A stretch of 64,000 nucleotides of DNA from Phyto melanocephala (taxonomy: Eukaryota > Arthropoda > Insecta > Diptera > Rhinophoridae), in the NCBI GenBank assembly GCA_941918925.1, contig OW799236.1:75668465-75732464 (forward strand), given 5' to 3'. The position numbers and the translations under genes are program-made. Below the pieces are notes generated by a model. The model searched no databases and was not told the DNA's origin. It saw only the letters and a program-made list of their open reading frames with translations. The first letter of the stretch is position 1, and each line of letters starts with the position of its first letter. Below, one piece after another: positions 1 to 12,624 of the stretch.

Positions 1-1900
1 AGTTCGTATTGCATTTTGTTTCGAAACAAGTTTTTGTGGATTTCATGGTTGGATATACTCCTTAATTTTCGACATGTACATATATATTTATTTAGTATGC
101 TCAATCACTTAATCGTTAAGGTCGATAAACTAAAATGTTCTTAACACACCTTCTACGCGATCCATCAATGTGTTTGCATACACAACATGAATGCCTTAAA
201 TTTTATACATTAAAATGCCAGAATATAATTGTTATTTTTTCCTATTAAATTTAACGATTCTTAAAGCAGTTTTATGGCTCATCGAAAAAGGCCAACAAAA
301 TCGCCATATCGTAATATCGAAAATTATGACCCCAAACAAGTTTTCTAATCGCCACGACTGACGAGAAATAACAAGGTCTGACAACCCTGGTAACAGCTTT
401 CGGAGTTGCCACTTGCATAAATAAAATTTCATATAATTTAAAAATTGAATTCATACTAGCTTTTTGTTCTAACTACTAATACGCCTTAATATCAAAATTT
501 ATCATTTACTTCAGTTGTAATTATGTATAAAACAATATATATTTTTTAATTTTAAAAGTTCTTTCCACTTAAGGTAAAGGTATCTGATTGGCCCTTCAAA
601 ACAGTTCGGTTCCCCCACCTGCTGCATACGTACATAAGTGATTGAAATAACTGCTATTAATTAATGTTAAACAATTAATTATATTGTCCTATATTCCCGT
701 AACTATCCTTTTAATAAACATTTGCAAGCTAAATTTATAAATGTATAAAAAAACTGAGATTCGTGTTTATGTGCCGTTATGTTTAAGAATATTTAATTCA
801 TTCCCTTCGGCTTTGACGTGGACATATTTACAAATGTTTGTATTGTATTTACATGTATTTGTATTGTATTTACATATATGTATCGTTACCTCTTAGAAAA
901 ATGGGCTGTATTAATTCATATCTCAATTATTTTACATTAAAAAAAAACTATTTATGTAAAGAATATATATCGATAAGTCAGTGTAAATTATATCTCAATT
1001 ATAACAATTTTTTTTAGTGATAATTTCAACTTTTTGTGTAAGCTTTTTGCATTTAAGCTAACGCTACTATTTATGTGTACCGGTTTTCGAATTTTGTGTG
1101 TGAGTATGTCATATGTATAAAGTGTTATACAAGTATAAACCAAATTTTTCTCACGAAATAATTAAATGCATTTTTTTATTGTAGTTTTTGTTGTTGTTTT
1201 CGTTCTAAATCTATTTTATGTGCGGTAGACCCCAGAGGCACGCGATAGAGAGGTGCTACAAAATATAGAATTTTATTACATACTTGTGGAACAAGTAGAA
1301 TAAATTAAAAAAAAAATGATGAAATGAATACAAAGCCAAAAAGAGCAAAACAGAAAAACCACAAGAAGGATAAGAAAAAGTATGAACTAACAACGAATAA
1401 ATGATACACTATACATTTTCATAAAAAAAAAATATTATCTTTATTCGTTTTTATAAAAAAATTTTGATTAAGTTTCTTGGCTTTAGGTCATAAAAGTTCG
1501 ATTTTGTTGTTTTATTTTTAAGGAAAAGATTTTAAATTCCTGTATTTATTTTCGACCTACTTTGTAGATCATCATCAGGGATATTAAAAAATATTTTTGA
1601 TGTAATTTTATATCGATTCGACATTTTTTCGGCTTATCTAGTAATGTTTTTGGCCAATCTACCATATGACTGCTTACTTTATGTTTAATTAGCAATGCGA
1701 AAAACTTTGAACGTGTAGATTCTGAAAGCTTTCTTCTCAGCTATAAATGGCTCTTACATCACTACTGTACAATTTAAAATGATATATACTGTTATTTCCG
1801 TATAACATTATTAATAGATAATGGATTAAAATAACGTGTAGAACGAAATCGTACATTTAAAAAGATATTGGCAATAAAGAAATTTGAGAGTATATTTCCT
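1..1900. other. AT-rich stretch without a recognisable gene
   Basis: No reading frame here resembles a protein I know. The only structure noticed is a 21-bp unit present twice in tandem (837-878) and a slightly GC-richer patch at 330-415 whose motif GGTCTGACAACCCTG resembles ends of some insect DNA transposons; no partner end was found. The stretch is otherwise homopolymer-rich AT sequence typical of fly intergenic or intronic DNA. Confidence 0.5.
837..878 (+). repeat. 21-bp tandem duplication
   Basis: A 21-bp unit beginning TTTGTATTGTATTTACAT occurs twice head to tail, differing only near the end of the second unit. It looks like a local slippage duplication with no evident function. Confidence 0.8.
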
Positions 1901-1904
1901 TTTA

Positions 1905-2440
1905 TTAAATTGAAAACAAATGTTTTAGCATCGTTCTTGGACTTTTAAGCGTTGAAAGCTTTATAAAAACGGAATCCACTGTAGGCCTCGAAGACAAAAC
2001 AACCGGAACTGTTATTCATCAGATTTAAGGTTGATGTTGTAAACATTGTACGTTGTATCGCAAACTATGCTCTAGAATCTGCCTGACCAGGAAAGTATAC
2101 AATTGTTTTCTTCATCTAAGGGTCAGTAAACTCCTTCGCCCATCGTTTTATAAATCCACGTGCACGTGCAGTACTTTTTTAGGATCTACGAAAATTATAA
2201 AGTCGGAGACTGTTCTCGGTCTGCCTAGATTTTGACGGTTGAAAACAAGTCAAGTACGAATAAATCACTTTAGAGAGTTTTCCGTAAGACTCATTAAATA
2301 AAATTTTTTTTGTATTAAAAGTTTGTGATTGGCCTTATCAAAAGCTTTCCTAAAGTCTGTCAGTTTGTAGCATAATAAAGGGAAGCAAATTAGTAACAGT
2401 CGAATAACCCTTTCGAAAATATTGTTGTAAAGGAGATTTT
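1905..2440 (-). pseudogene. Degenerate CR1/Jockey-group LINE reverse transcriptase fragment
   Basis: This is an antisense remnant of the same non-LTR retrotransposon family as the better copies at 11150-13760 and 30919-32198. Matching landmarks occur in the same order: the block around GTAAACATTGTACGTTG at 2038-2056 (compare 11533-11560), the stretch giving the KRW-like segment near 2135-2160, and the block near 2310-2360 corresponding to the FDKxNH region. All frames are broken by stops and indels and parts of the reverse transcriptase are deleted between blocks. Established knowledge: this protein class copies its RNA into DNA at a nicked target. This copy cannot make it. The family is assigned from the sister copies, since this copy is too worn to classify alone. 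Confidence 0.6.
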
Positions 2441-2642
2441 TTTTATTTATTATTTAAGTCTATAGAAATAATCATTACAGACGTGTACATCTAATAACAA
2501 AAGTTTTAAGAAAAAACAATTTTATAAAAGGATGTAATTCATTGAGGTTTTCATTAAAGTCAATGTAGACAAATAAATTGTTAAAATGTTGACAAATTCT
2601 ACGTAGATAATCAAAATATTCATGATTTGTAGTATAATATTT
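2441..2642 (-). repeat. LINE 3' end remnant, antisense
   Basis: The segment begins with a TTTATTTATT tail and a block (AAGTCTATAGAAATAATC...TTACAGAC) that matches the 3'-terminal region of the LINE at 11155-11205 (GAGTCTATGG...TTACAGACT). It is probably the 3' UTR of another antisense copy lying between the fragment at 1905-2440 and the sense LINE fragment at 2644. Confidence 0.45.
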
Positions 2643-2643
2643 A

Positions 2644-3096
2644 ATGGAATACAACTCTCACGTATGGGCCGGTGCTTCAAAGTCTATTTTGGAGTTACTC
2701 GACCGCGTACAGGAGAGGACGAAGGTGCTTATTAACGACAGTAGGGTAACCAACTCTATTGACTCTCTCGAACACCGTCGCAATGTGGGTTGTGTTTCAC
2801 TGTACTATAGATATTACAATGGAATATGCTCCGATGAGATAAGGGAACTTGTTCCCGAAAACCGCAATTTTGCACGTAATACCCGTTCTTCCAGAAGAGC
2901 ACACCCATATGTGGTCGATTGGCCAGTGGATCGAACTACACACTACAGGGAAAATTCATTCTTTAGTCGTACTGTTCGTATGTGGAACAGACTCCCCGCT
3001 GAAGTTTTTCCAGCCACTTACAATCTGGAAAAGTTTAAATCAAATGTCCACAAACAATACTCGCTTTCTCCTCCTACCAATAACCTATTTTCCTGA
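2644..3096 (+). pseudogene. C-terminal part of a non-LTR retrotransposon ORF2 (CR1-like)
   Basis: A 150-codon open stretch encodes the carboxy-terminal 'thumb and tail' segment typical of insect LINE ORF2 proteins. It starts inside the conserved EYxxHVWAGA motif (residues 2-11), continues through LLDRVQERTKVLIND (19-33) and SLEHRRNVGCVSLYYRYYNG (residues 41-60), and ends with RENSFFSRTVRMWNRLPAEVFP (102-123), the RxWNxLP signature. The catalytic YADD core lies upstream in the family and is missing, so the copy is 5' truncated. The frame is still open over 450 bp, so it is younger than its antisense neighbours. About 75 bp of 3' flank ending in an A/CATA-rich tail follows the stop. The initiator methionine is not a real start. 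Family assignment to CR1-like versus another Jockey-superfamily clade is tentative. Confidence 0.8.
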
Positions 3097-3339
3097 TACC
3101 AACACATTGCATGCATGAATAGGGAACATCCCCTGAGTGTTGTATATTAAAAAAAACATAACTACATACATACATAAAAAAATTATAATTTCCAGCAGGA
3201 CGGAGAGGAATATTGATTTTTATTATATTTATTATACTAAGAAGGAATTTATTAATTTAAAAAAAATTGCATTTAACATTAGTTTAAACGGCTTTTAAAA
3301 GTTGGAAGTTTTATGAAGGGAGGCCAGAAAATCAAAAAC

Positions 3340-4050
3340 TTTACCTGAATTTGAGTCTAGCGTTGGTACTTGTACTTGGTATTACCGATCCCATATGATT
3401 CAACCATATTCTAATATAGACCTTACTAACATTATAAACATCTGCTTAGTTATATATGGGGGTCTAAAAATTCCTTTGACAAACGTTTAATGAATCGCAG
3501 AGATACTACAAATGACACTTGATGACAAGTACGATCTGCTATGATTTCCTCAAAAAGTTTTGGTATGGTACTTAGTTTAGCAATACCTCTGCAATTGGCA
3601 ATGTTTTTTCTGCAGCCAGGTTTAAATAATTGTATTAAAGCCTTCCATATATGAGGAAAACAACCTGACATTATTATCATTTTAAATATTACAGTACGAG
3701 GGGCTACTCAAACCTCAGCATTCCGCCAGTCCCTTATTTATATGAAAATTGAAATTTTTTTACTGATTAGAGTCGTTGATTTATCAAGAAATGGAATTGA
3801 TGTAACTGGTTTTAATGCTTTTGTTAACAAATAGGCATTTAATTCATTAAAATTGGTATCGGAATAACTGGTAGAAAAGAAATATATATACAGCTTGCTG
3901 TTAAGTCAGCGTCGGATTCAAAAATTCGGTACTTTATAACACAGGGAATTGTTTTTCTTTTGGAGGTGACAATCTTGAAGAAGCTTTTTTGATTAGATTT
4001 AAAATATCGTTAAATTTATTTAAGTAGCTATAGTAACTCGACTTGTTATT
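3340..4050 (-). pseudogene. Internally deleted CR1/Jockey-group LINE fragment
   Basis: This is an antisense relic of the family at 11150-13760. On the minus strand the segment near 3535-3640 reads FKPGCRKNIANCRGIAKL and then STIPKLFEEIIADRTCHQ, the finger/palm entry of the reverse transcriptase; the sister copy has FKSGCRNIIANYRGIAKL. The segment around 3440-3500 encodes RFIKRLSKEFLDPHI, which lies far downstream of that block in the family. The middle of the polymerase, including the FADD catalytic box, has been deleted. The 5' portion (3690-4050) still aligns with 13380-13740 of the better copy. No intact product is possible. Confidence 0.7.
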
Positions 4051-4059
4051 GTTATTAAG

Positions 4060-7000
4060 TTAAAGTGAGCATATAGTCAATAGAAGATCCAGATTTTTGT
4101 TTGTTTTTGTTTTTAACTTTAGAGAGATGCTTAGAGTTTCACGGTACGACAGTATGTTGTAAATTAAAAGTTTTAGGAATGCATTCATATAATTCATTTT
4201 TAAATAAAAATTTTCATAAAATTTTTTTAAATGTTGTAATAATATAAAAAGGATCACTCCATAAAATTAGTTGAGCTCATTTTCCCTACTTAGAGTAAGC
4301 AAATTTCCATTTTGTATATATTATGATTTGGAAAAAATAAAAGAAATATATAAAAACGAAAAAGTTATTAAATTTTTAAACCCCGTGGTGACTTTTGGCC
4401 CACCCTATGTTCTAGTAGTTACATGTATATTTAAAGTTTTATGTTAAGATAATTTATTTCAACGACTTTCTATTTTAATTGTTACAACATATTCTAATTT
4501 CGAACACACGAGCTTATTTTTCTTCATTTTAAATTGAATTTATAGTTTTTATTTTTGTAGTGACCTTTTGTAGGGTGTAAAAATTTGCACTAAATTTCGA
4601 ACAAAAAATTCAAATGCCTAAGCAAACATAAAACTTAATATATTTATACGTTTTAATCCAATAAACAGACTACAAAACAATAGGCCTCGCAATAACACGC
4701 AACTAATGCCACCACATCGAAATAAATAAAAATCACGTAATTTTATATTAACCAAAGCTTGGTTACACTGTAAAGGACACGTGGTAGAAGGAATTGAAGG
4801 AAGGGTAGATTCATTAAAAATAAATGATTTGTAATAATAGATTAGACTGCCATGCGGTGTATAAATGTATGTTGTTGTAATTGTTAAATAGAAAAATAAA
4901 AAAGGTTTTAGATTAAGATACAAGCTACAACAACTCAATTTATTGATTAAAACAAGTACAACAAATAATAAGCATAAGTTTATATCGATAAAAAAAGACC
5001 TTATTGAAATTAGAATTTAAAAAAAAAATAAAAGAAGGCCTTTAAAGGGTCCCCTTAGTTATGCGATAGACAAAAATATTAATTAATTTTTACTATGCAG
5101 TATAAAAACATTAATGTATGTACATACATGTTAGTAAATACAAACCTTGTAGTAGCCATCATTTACACCGTGTAATGCACACAAACAAATGCCTTTTGCT
5201 AGTGGGTTAAAATTTATTGGCTATTATCCAAATATGGATTTTTTGTGTCGCCACTTGTACTGTTCTGCTCGGAACGCATACATGTACTTGTGTAGTCTAC
5301 TTATATAGATTCAACTATATAAACAATTTTATTTCGTTGTATTCTTTTTTTATTATTATTTGCTTAAATGACCATTATTTCACATATTTCGATTTTAAGC
5401 ATATTTTTCTATTTAATAACTTCACATTACACAATTCCTTTGCTTAAAGAAATTTCTTATTTTCTTTGCTTAATGGCTATTGACACATTGGTTTTAATAA
5501 ATGATTGATTGACTTGCAAATTACTGCTAATTCATGGCCTTTATATTTAATTTTCATTTGATTTTGTTTTACGATTCTACGATTTTACTGTTTTATTAGT
5601 ATTGCTTATGTAGTTGTAGTTTTTTTATATTGACCCTTTTCATTTCGCAGCCTACAAAATTCCTCCCTTTTATGGGAGAAAACACGTTCTATTTGTTGTT
5701 GTAAGTAAACTTTTCACACGCGTTAGCCTGTTTTTGTGGCCAAAATTAATCTTGTTGTTTTAAAAATCAAATAAAAACTAATTACTAGCCATAGGTCTTT
5801 GTTAATTCTTTTCACTGCAGTCGGTGTAAAAGAGCTTTTATGCTTATATTTTTCAAAAAAAGCTTTTTAGCCAAACATATGTTTATTTAACGCCTGCTTA
5901 GTGGCTTTTTAGCAAACAACTATTCTCTGTTTATTTGCTTTCATTATCGAAAGAGAGGAAACTGGAAAAAGCGCCAAATTTTGTCCATCATATTTACGTA
6001 TATGTGCACGTTAACACCGAAATTTTTTATTAAATTTTTTATATATGCAGTAAGGACGAATTGTAAATACCACTGTCTTAAGGCAATCAAATTATTAGCA
6101 GAACACAATAACATGCATTCATTGTTTGTTTGTTTGTTTTTTTAAGTGCGAGGTAAATTTTTGACCGCAGCTGATTTTTAAGGTATTTTAGGCAATAAAA
6201 AGTCTTTTGTTTAACAAAAAAAAAATTAAAATTCTGTGTCCTAGGTTTTTTAAGAAGAAGTTAATTAACTTTTGCTTAAAACTCTTAACAAATTATAATG
6301 CCTCAAAGTTATGACTATTTTGGGTGGTAAATATTGTTAAACAACCCAACTAATATTTGGATCCACGATTGGGCTAAGGATAACCCACTCAGATAGCTTT
6401 TATATTGATTATTGCCTGCTCAGTTCGAAAGTAAAGTCTGCGTTTCATAAAAGTTTTAAGTTTTTAAAAAAAAAATTATTAAAGTTTTTTAAAAAATAAA
6501 TATGTATATAACTTCGGTTTTTCACTCGATTTTAAAATATGTGGACAAACAATTCAACCATAATCCTCTGACATCAAAACATTTCTCTTTCCCTGATATT
6601 ATTACGCTTGAAGCTGTATAAACACAAATTTTTTATGATAATTCAACCCTTCTTAACTATTTTATGAAATTTTTTCCTCTAGTTTGAAAATATGTCATAG
6701 TCAGTTTCTAAAAGGTTCCACTGTCGAATCCACAGATATATTAAATGATCTTTTATGTAACAGAATTTTGTGTGAAGTATAAACCCTACGTCCCTAGTTG
6801 TTCTGCTGTACCGTGCTTATTTAACATTATTCAAAGTCCCAGAGCAGAATATACTGAATATGTATATTTTCGTTTTATCAAAAGCGTGTCGACAATTATA
6901 AATTCGGTGATATTACAAGGACTTGTAATCCTGTATAGGATATAATGGTTTCATTTTAATTTCACCTAAATATTGTACAGTCGCTAACTAGCCTCAATTC

Positions 7001-7380
7001 GAAATATGTACCTACAAAGCATTTCATGGGGCTTAATAATCAATGCAAAAAGTCATTACTTTGTTGTTTGTCACATTCACGGCCACACTACATTCATTAG
7101 ATATTGTAAAGAATATTTGGTTATCTTTTTATTTACACATACACCTGGTTCCTTAAACATGTTAGTTTTTAAGCCACCAATAAAAACTACACATCGCTCA
7201 TGCAATTTATAAACACGAAACTTATCTCAAGCTTTTGTCTCACCAAAAAACAACAAAGAACAGATCAAGTTGATGAAAGCTGTTGGTGTTTTTAAGACCT
7301 ATAGAACTTCCATTTGGTATAACTGTAAAGCTCGTTGTCATACTAATAAAGTGTGTTTGATTTTTTTAGGAGGCAAGGTC
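4060..7380. other. No supported gene
   Basis: About 3.3 kb of AT-rich DNA. Short open stretches (for example 4618-4938 on the minus strand, 6745-6945 and 7006-7212 on the plus strand) have the Phe/Tyr/Leu/Asn-rich composition expected of chance frames in AT-rich DNA. A phrase at 4381-4410 (GACTTTTGGCCCACCCTA) resembles the end of some insect terminal-inverted-repeat elements, but no partner end was found. A stretch at 6690-6930 with somewhat higher GC could be an old LINE fragment; I could not assign it. Confidence 0.5.
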
Positions 7381-7399
7381 TCACATCAGAAAAACATTT

Positions 7400-8940
7400 T
7401 TTTTTTCCAAGTTTGAGCTCTGTTCGCCAACGGCCAACGTCAAGTATACGGTGCTCATAATCGTTTATATGAAAAAAGGTCATCACCGATGAAAACGTAT
7501 GTAAGTGCAACAGGAAACACTAATTTATCGATCCGTTGCCGTTCCCAACAACTCGGTCTCCGCTCACTACTTGGAACATTTGAAGGAAAAATCTTGGCTT
7601 ACATCTATGTATATCAAATCCTATTGGTTCAACTTTTAAGGTCAGCGAATCATCAGTTGCTTTGTGTATTCGGTGAATGGGCTGAGAATCAACTGGAAGT
7701 TGGATAAGATTCTAATCGTCAAACCATCTTCAGCGATGAGTCTTATTTCTCAATTAACGGTTATGTTAATACACTTGACTCGCGGTAACATAAACACTGC
7801 CTTACGTGAACACCGGATAACATGAACATAATTTTTTTATTTACACTGAATACTCTGTAGCGTGAACACAGTGAGAAAGCCTCATAACGCCTTGTCGGTT
7901 ATCCAAATTGTTTTAATAAAAAGTGGTGTCCCCGTAAATGATTGCTAAGCTTTAGTTTAGCTTAGTGCGCGCTGCTGATTTAGCATGATTTAATCTTAAG
8001 TTTTTCGTGAAAAATGTCGCAAAAGCTACCAAAATTCAAAAGTTAAACTTCTTGTGATTGGAGAGGTCAAAAGTCCTCGCTCTTTTAGAAATTTTAAATC
8101 TCCTGTGGACTACAATTGATCTAAATCGTAATGGATGACAGCTGCGATTTTTAAAAAATGGTTTAACTAGTAATGGACGCTTTTGGCTATTTAAATTCAA
8201 CTTGACAACGTCCTGAAAAGAAAACAATAGCAAAATGCTGGCTGAACGTTTTTAGCTCTTTAGGAGATGAAGAAGAATGTGAAGATATCCCGTTAGCTAT
8301 TTTGGGAACAAGAATTTGTTAAACAATTAAAACTTAAAAATTAAAAGATAATCCAAAAAAAAGTAACAGATTTTTCTAATTAATTTTAACGTACTTTTTT
8401 TCTTAACAAAACATAGGTACATAACAATCCGAAACACAAAAAATATATGAATGTGAGTAAAACTACATGTTTAGTTTAGTTGGAAGTTTGAAAGAGTTAC
8501 AACTTCGTCAACATGAACAACTTCGCAAACGTGAACACGCTCGGTTTTTAATAGTTCACGTTACCGCGAGTCTACTTTAAGCAGAATTGTTGTTTTTGGA
8601 GAGCACAATATTCATGAGCCTCTTTATTACTCCACTGTTTGATGCAATTTACAGGCCTAATTGTCTTTCAATTTGAAACCGGTGCCAATATTACCGTGAT
8701 TGGCGAACGCTACAGGCAAATGATTCATGATTTTTTGTTCTTTATAACATTGCAAATCATTCGAAGGAGAAATTGTTCCAACAAGACATCAGCATGCCAT
8801 AAAGTTACCGAATTATCTAAAAAAATGGACCTGTGAAATAACAGCAGCACGTTGTTAAAAAAAACTTGGCACTACTTGTGAATACCTGAAAAATCAATCA
8901 GCTGATTTGATACGAGTACCTTATTATATACTTTGGCCGA
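7400..8940 (+). pseudogene. Mariner-superfamily transposase pseudogene, split by another element
   Basis: A decayed DDE transposase lies on the plus strand. The recognisable N-terminal part (7489-7707) includes SIRCRSQQLGLRSL, the helix-turn-helix linker seen in this group, and FGEWAENQLEVG before a stop. The next block (7709-7770) reads SNRQTIFSDESYFSINGYVN, holding the first catalytic Asp in FSDE. The frame then meets an inserted Tigger-like element (7772-8577). It resumes at 8578 with KQN, the residues expected after YVN, then passes a GERYRQMIHDF block near 8705 and a frameshifted QQD..ACHK block near 8775 that would carry the second Asp. The third Asp region was not recognised. The stops and frameshifts rule out activity. 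The ends of the mariner itself were not located. Confidence 0.75.
7772..8577 (+). mobile_element. Tigger/pogo-like element, internally deleted, inside a mariner
   Basis: An 806-bp element has imperfect terminal inverted repeats sharing the core GACTCGCGGTAAC (7778-7790 and, inverted, 8560-8572). Further GTGAACAC-type subterminal repeats lie inside both ends, a layout known from insect Tigger-like elements. It is flanked by the dinucleotide TA (7770-7771 and 8578-8579), and removing one TA plus the element restores the host mariner frame GYVN-KQN exactly. Inside, plus-strand relics suggest a pogo/Tigger transposase. A start with MSQKLPKFKS at 8014 resembles the DNA-binding N terminus. A later segment, KKTIAKCWL followed by a Glu/Asp-rich LGDEEECEDIPLAIL near 8225-8310, resembles the C terminus. 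The catalytic core is deleted. Transposase identity is tentative; the boundaries are strong. Confidence 0.8.
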
Positions 8941-9103
8941 TATTTCAGTCATTCCATTGAATTTCTTGTGTTTTGTTTGAAAATACCTCTAAAAAATATC
9001 CTAATAAATACAATAATAAAACGGAATGCATTCTAATAAGTGTGTTAAAGACATGAGTCATTAACTTTTTTCTAGTTAGATAAAGTTTGAAATATATTTT
9101 GTA

Positions 9104-9336
9104 CTAGCTTGTGCTCGCGACTTCGTCTGCGTAGTTATCGGGAGGTAGACTTAGTATAAACAACAAAAATAAAAATATTTACAACAAAAACAACCCGTTT
9201 AGGATGTGTGATGATGAGTTTGCTAACAACTTAGCGTTATTATCGTGATAAAAAGTTCAGCCGCTTTTACGTGATTGAGTAACAAATATCTAAACATCCA
9301 AACATACAAACATTCACATTTATTATATTAGTAGGA
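9104..9336 (+). repeat. Dispersed non-autonomous repeat (ACTAGC...TTAGTAGGA type)
   Basis: The segment opens ACTAGCTTGTGCTCGCGACT followed by TCGTCTGCG and closes CACATTTATTATATTAGTAG. This is the layout of a widespread insect repeat that starts with a GC-rich CGCGACTTCGTCCGCG-like box and ends in a TATTAGTA tail. It carries AGTAACAAATATC and ACATACAAACATT shortly before its end. It has no coding capacity. Whether it derives from an RTE-type LINE, a SINE or a Helitron cannot be decided from this copy. Confidence 0.55.
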
Positions 9337-9339
9337 TGA

Positions 9340-11145
9340 CTTATATTTTGTATGACTTTGCTCATCATTTATGACTATTCAGATGTTAGGAAGATATTTA
9401 TTATCAATATTATAATTTTAAACTTGTAAAAATAAAATGTTCATTACGCTGCAATAAAATGTTACAAAAGCATCTATGGACCAAAACTGTTTGTATTTTT
9501 AGTAGCGCATAAAAAAACATTTTGATTTTAGCCTGCATAAAATAGCAAAGAAAGTGCACAAACAAAATGGCAACATCTTTGGTTTCATGTGCGTAAGAGT
9601 GTTTTTTTTTTGTTATTGTCGTTGTTTGCATTGTAAATTTTGACACTTGTTTTGGTTTGAATGACACTTAATCTTAACGACTTTAGCTTTTTATGTTTTT
9701 TTTTAATATAAAAATTACATAAACAAAACATAGAAGTTTTCTTTATAAATGCATTTACTTGGGTACATATTTACATATGTGTGTATGTATAGGAAATTGT
9801 TTGAAATTTATTCAAATAAAAGGTTAAAGTATTAGTTAAATAAACGTATGACTTAAAATAACGTTAATGAAACTAAAAAAATTAAGCTGAAGCAAAAGGT
9901 TAGGATTTAAGATTATTATTAGATTTATTAATGATTTTATTAATTTATCTATTATATTAATTTATTGGAATAAAACTTTGTAGTAGGTTTTTAATACGTA
10001 AATGAAATTAAATTTCTTGTTTTGCTAAAACAAAATCAATTTTAAATAATTTAAGTGTTTTGTTAAAAAATTATATCTTAAATTACTTCTAGATTCTATT
10101 ACAGCAGATAAAAAATTATATAATTATAAAATTTACAGGACTCGTTTATGCAAAAGTAGGTCTACATACATATTAGTCTTTAAGTATTAATATTTGTTTT
10201 AATAAAGTTTCTATATAAATGAAAATTCAATGTCGTTCGTTGGTAAACGCATTACTTAAGAACGACTGCACCGATTTCGCTTATTCTTAATAATGCTTGT
10301 CATAACACATCTTAGGTTTAACACGCCCACTTTTAAAATTTATCTATAATCGGAGAACGTCTAGATCGATTTGTCTAATTTTTTTTGGAAATATTCGTAA
10401 TAAGCCAATTGAATTTTTTTTACGAAAACTGATTTGGATAATTGTTTATAATACTATATGGACATTTCCATGATATCGTACGTGATATTTTTACTCCTAG
10501 AGAGAGTGAAATAATTTTTGCAAAATTAAAGTAACTAAAACAAAATTTGATCTTAATGTTCCATTCATAGGGTACTATATTAAAAAAAAAATAATTATAT
10601 TGGAAACATTGTTGTCTAAAGTATCGAGCAAAATAAAAGTTATGGTGTTTACATAAAAAAGAAGTGTTTTTGAGGTATATGTATCTGAAAATATGAGAAA
10701 ATCTGCGAATTTTAATATATACTTTTTTAATTTTGTAAAACATACCAGAGCTCTCCTTCAATACTGCTAATCGGACTCCATTTTCTTTTAGATCTTGTTA
10801 TTTGTTGTTTTAATCTTAGTTTAAAAGTATATTCACAATGTTACAAATACCTGAATTTAGTCGTTTAAATAGAGAAAATATTTATTTGTAATTCTTTAAA
10901 ATGGATCAAAGGGATTGTCTGCTTAAACTCTTGTTGTTGCTCTTAAAAGAATTCAATAAGCTCTAGAAACCTACGCGTAATAAAATTTTATAGTGTTTTT
11001 TGTTATTACACTTATATTGAAAAACTTTCCACGGTTTTCATTTTTACAGTCGTGGTTGACATATTCATGGAAAGGCAGATAAAATTAAAATTTATGTCCA
11101 AATAAATATAATGCAAAAACTTTGCTGGGGTCAGCAAAGCTGATC
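9340..11145. other. No supported gene apart from one repeat
   Basis: AT-rich sequence with chance frames only (9410-9667 and 10420-10761 on the minus strand are Phe/Tyr/Ile/Lys-rich and match nothing I recognise). The repeat at 10205-10400 is listed separately. Confidence 0.5.
10205..10400 (+). repeat. Dispersed repeat with AATGTCGTTCGTTGGTAA start
   Basis: The block AATGTCGTTCGTTGGTAA (10229-10246) followed by CGACTGCACCGATTTCGCTT (10263-10282) recurs in diverged form at 53333-53395 (AATGTTGTTCGTCGGTAA, then GGTTGCACTTATTTCGCTTG). Two independent copies with conserved spacing show a repeat family. No terminal repeats or coding content were recognised. Confidence 0.5.
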
Positions 11146-12624
11146 AGATTTTATTTATTTATTTATTTGAGTCTATGGATTCTAGATCCTTACAGACTAT
11201 AAAGCAATACATACAAATTGTTTAATATTAGTTATTCAAAAACAAAATTATTTTACATTTCACAATATTAACACTTAATGAAAAATCTATATGTTAATAA
11301 AGTTTATTGAACTCGGTACAAATCTTTAAAAACGGATCGAAGTTGGCATACTTCTTCTGAATACTTTGATTGATAGCGGACATAAATTTAAAACAAACCT
11401 TATATTTAGCATTGTTCTTCGACTTTTTAATGTTGGCAGCTTCACTAGTGCAAGTCTACTAGTATAAGCAGGTTTAACCAATTCTATTGTAAGCCACGAA
11501 TACAAAATAACAGAAACTGTTTTTGCACAGATTCAATGCTATTAATGTAAACATTGTAAGTTGGATCCCAAATTATTGAACCATACTCAAAAATAGGCCT
11601 AACAAGAGAAATATACAATTGTATGGTTATATATGGATCTGTAAACTCTTTCGCCTATCGTTTTATGAATTCAAGGACAGCACGTGCTTTATTAACGGTG
11701 AAAGAGATATGCTGAATAAAATTTAGTTTAGCATCTAACAAGATTCCAAGATCGGAGACGGATTCCAGTCTATTTAACGTATAACCATTTAAAGCATAAC
11801 TCACTTTAATATCTCGATTATTTTACCAAAAACTTGCAGTTCATTAACAGGTAAAAAAAACATATATTTCAATTTACATCTACAAAAGAAACACATATAT
11901 TTGCAGTTTTCCGGGTTCAGCTACATTAAGTTAAGTCTACACCATAAATTAAAAGATTCTATATCCTTTTGTAAGAGGGTGTGATCGGCGTAATTATTAT
12001 AGCTTAGGAATATTTTTACGTCGTCAGCATACATTATAACATTTGAGAATTTAATAGTATTTGGTAGAGCATTAATAAATAAGGAAAACAGCAATGAACC
12101 AAGATGACTTCCCTGAGGAACACCAGAAACATTGGCTATTGGTTTAGAGATAATGTTTTCAAAACGAACATTTTGTTTTCTATTTGCCAAGTACGAATAA
12201 ATTCACTTAAGGGAGTTTTGTGTAAATTCCATTACATCAAGTTTTTATACCCTTCACACAGTGAAAAAGGATATATATAGGTTTGTCATTCCGTGTGAAA
12301 TTTCTAAAATTTTCATTTCCGACCCCATAAAGTATATATTTTCTGAAAGCTTATGAATAGGGGAGTCGATTAAGCTCTATCAGTCTGTCCGTCTGACCGT
12401 CTGTCCGTGTGTATGTTGAAATCAACTTTTTGAAGCCCTCCGACATCGCTTGGACCCGGGTAAGGTATTAAAATATCAGAAATATTCGGGAGTAGATCGG
12501 TATTGAAAATCAGAAACAGCGGTACATAAACAACTGAGATATGAGCAAAAACCCACAACCACCTCGATTTTTTTTTTCACAAAAACGACATTACAACAGC
12601 AACATACATACATACATACGTGTA

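Noticed and set aside
3688..3720. A mariner-type end TACGAGGGGCTACTC
   Set aside because: It lies within sequence that aligns to the LINE copy, and no partner end was found.
5217..5447. Small plus-strand protein of 76 codons
   Set aside because: Composition is that of a chance frame in AT-rich DNA, with no splice or start context and no recognisable motif.
8036..8233. Minus-strand 65-codon frame inside the Tigger-like element
   Set aside because: Transposase-like relics lie on the other strand; this frame is a shadow.
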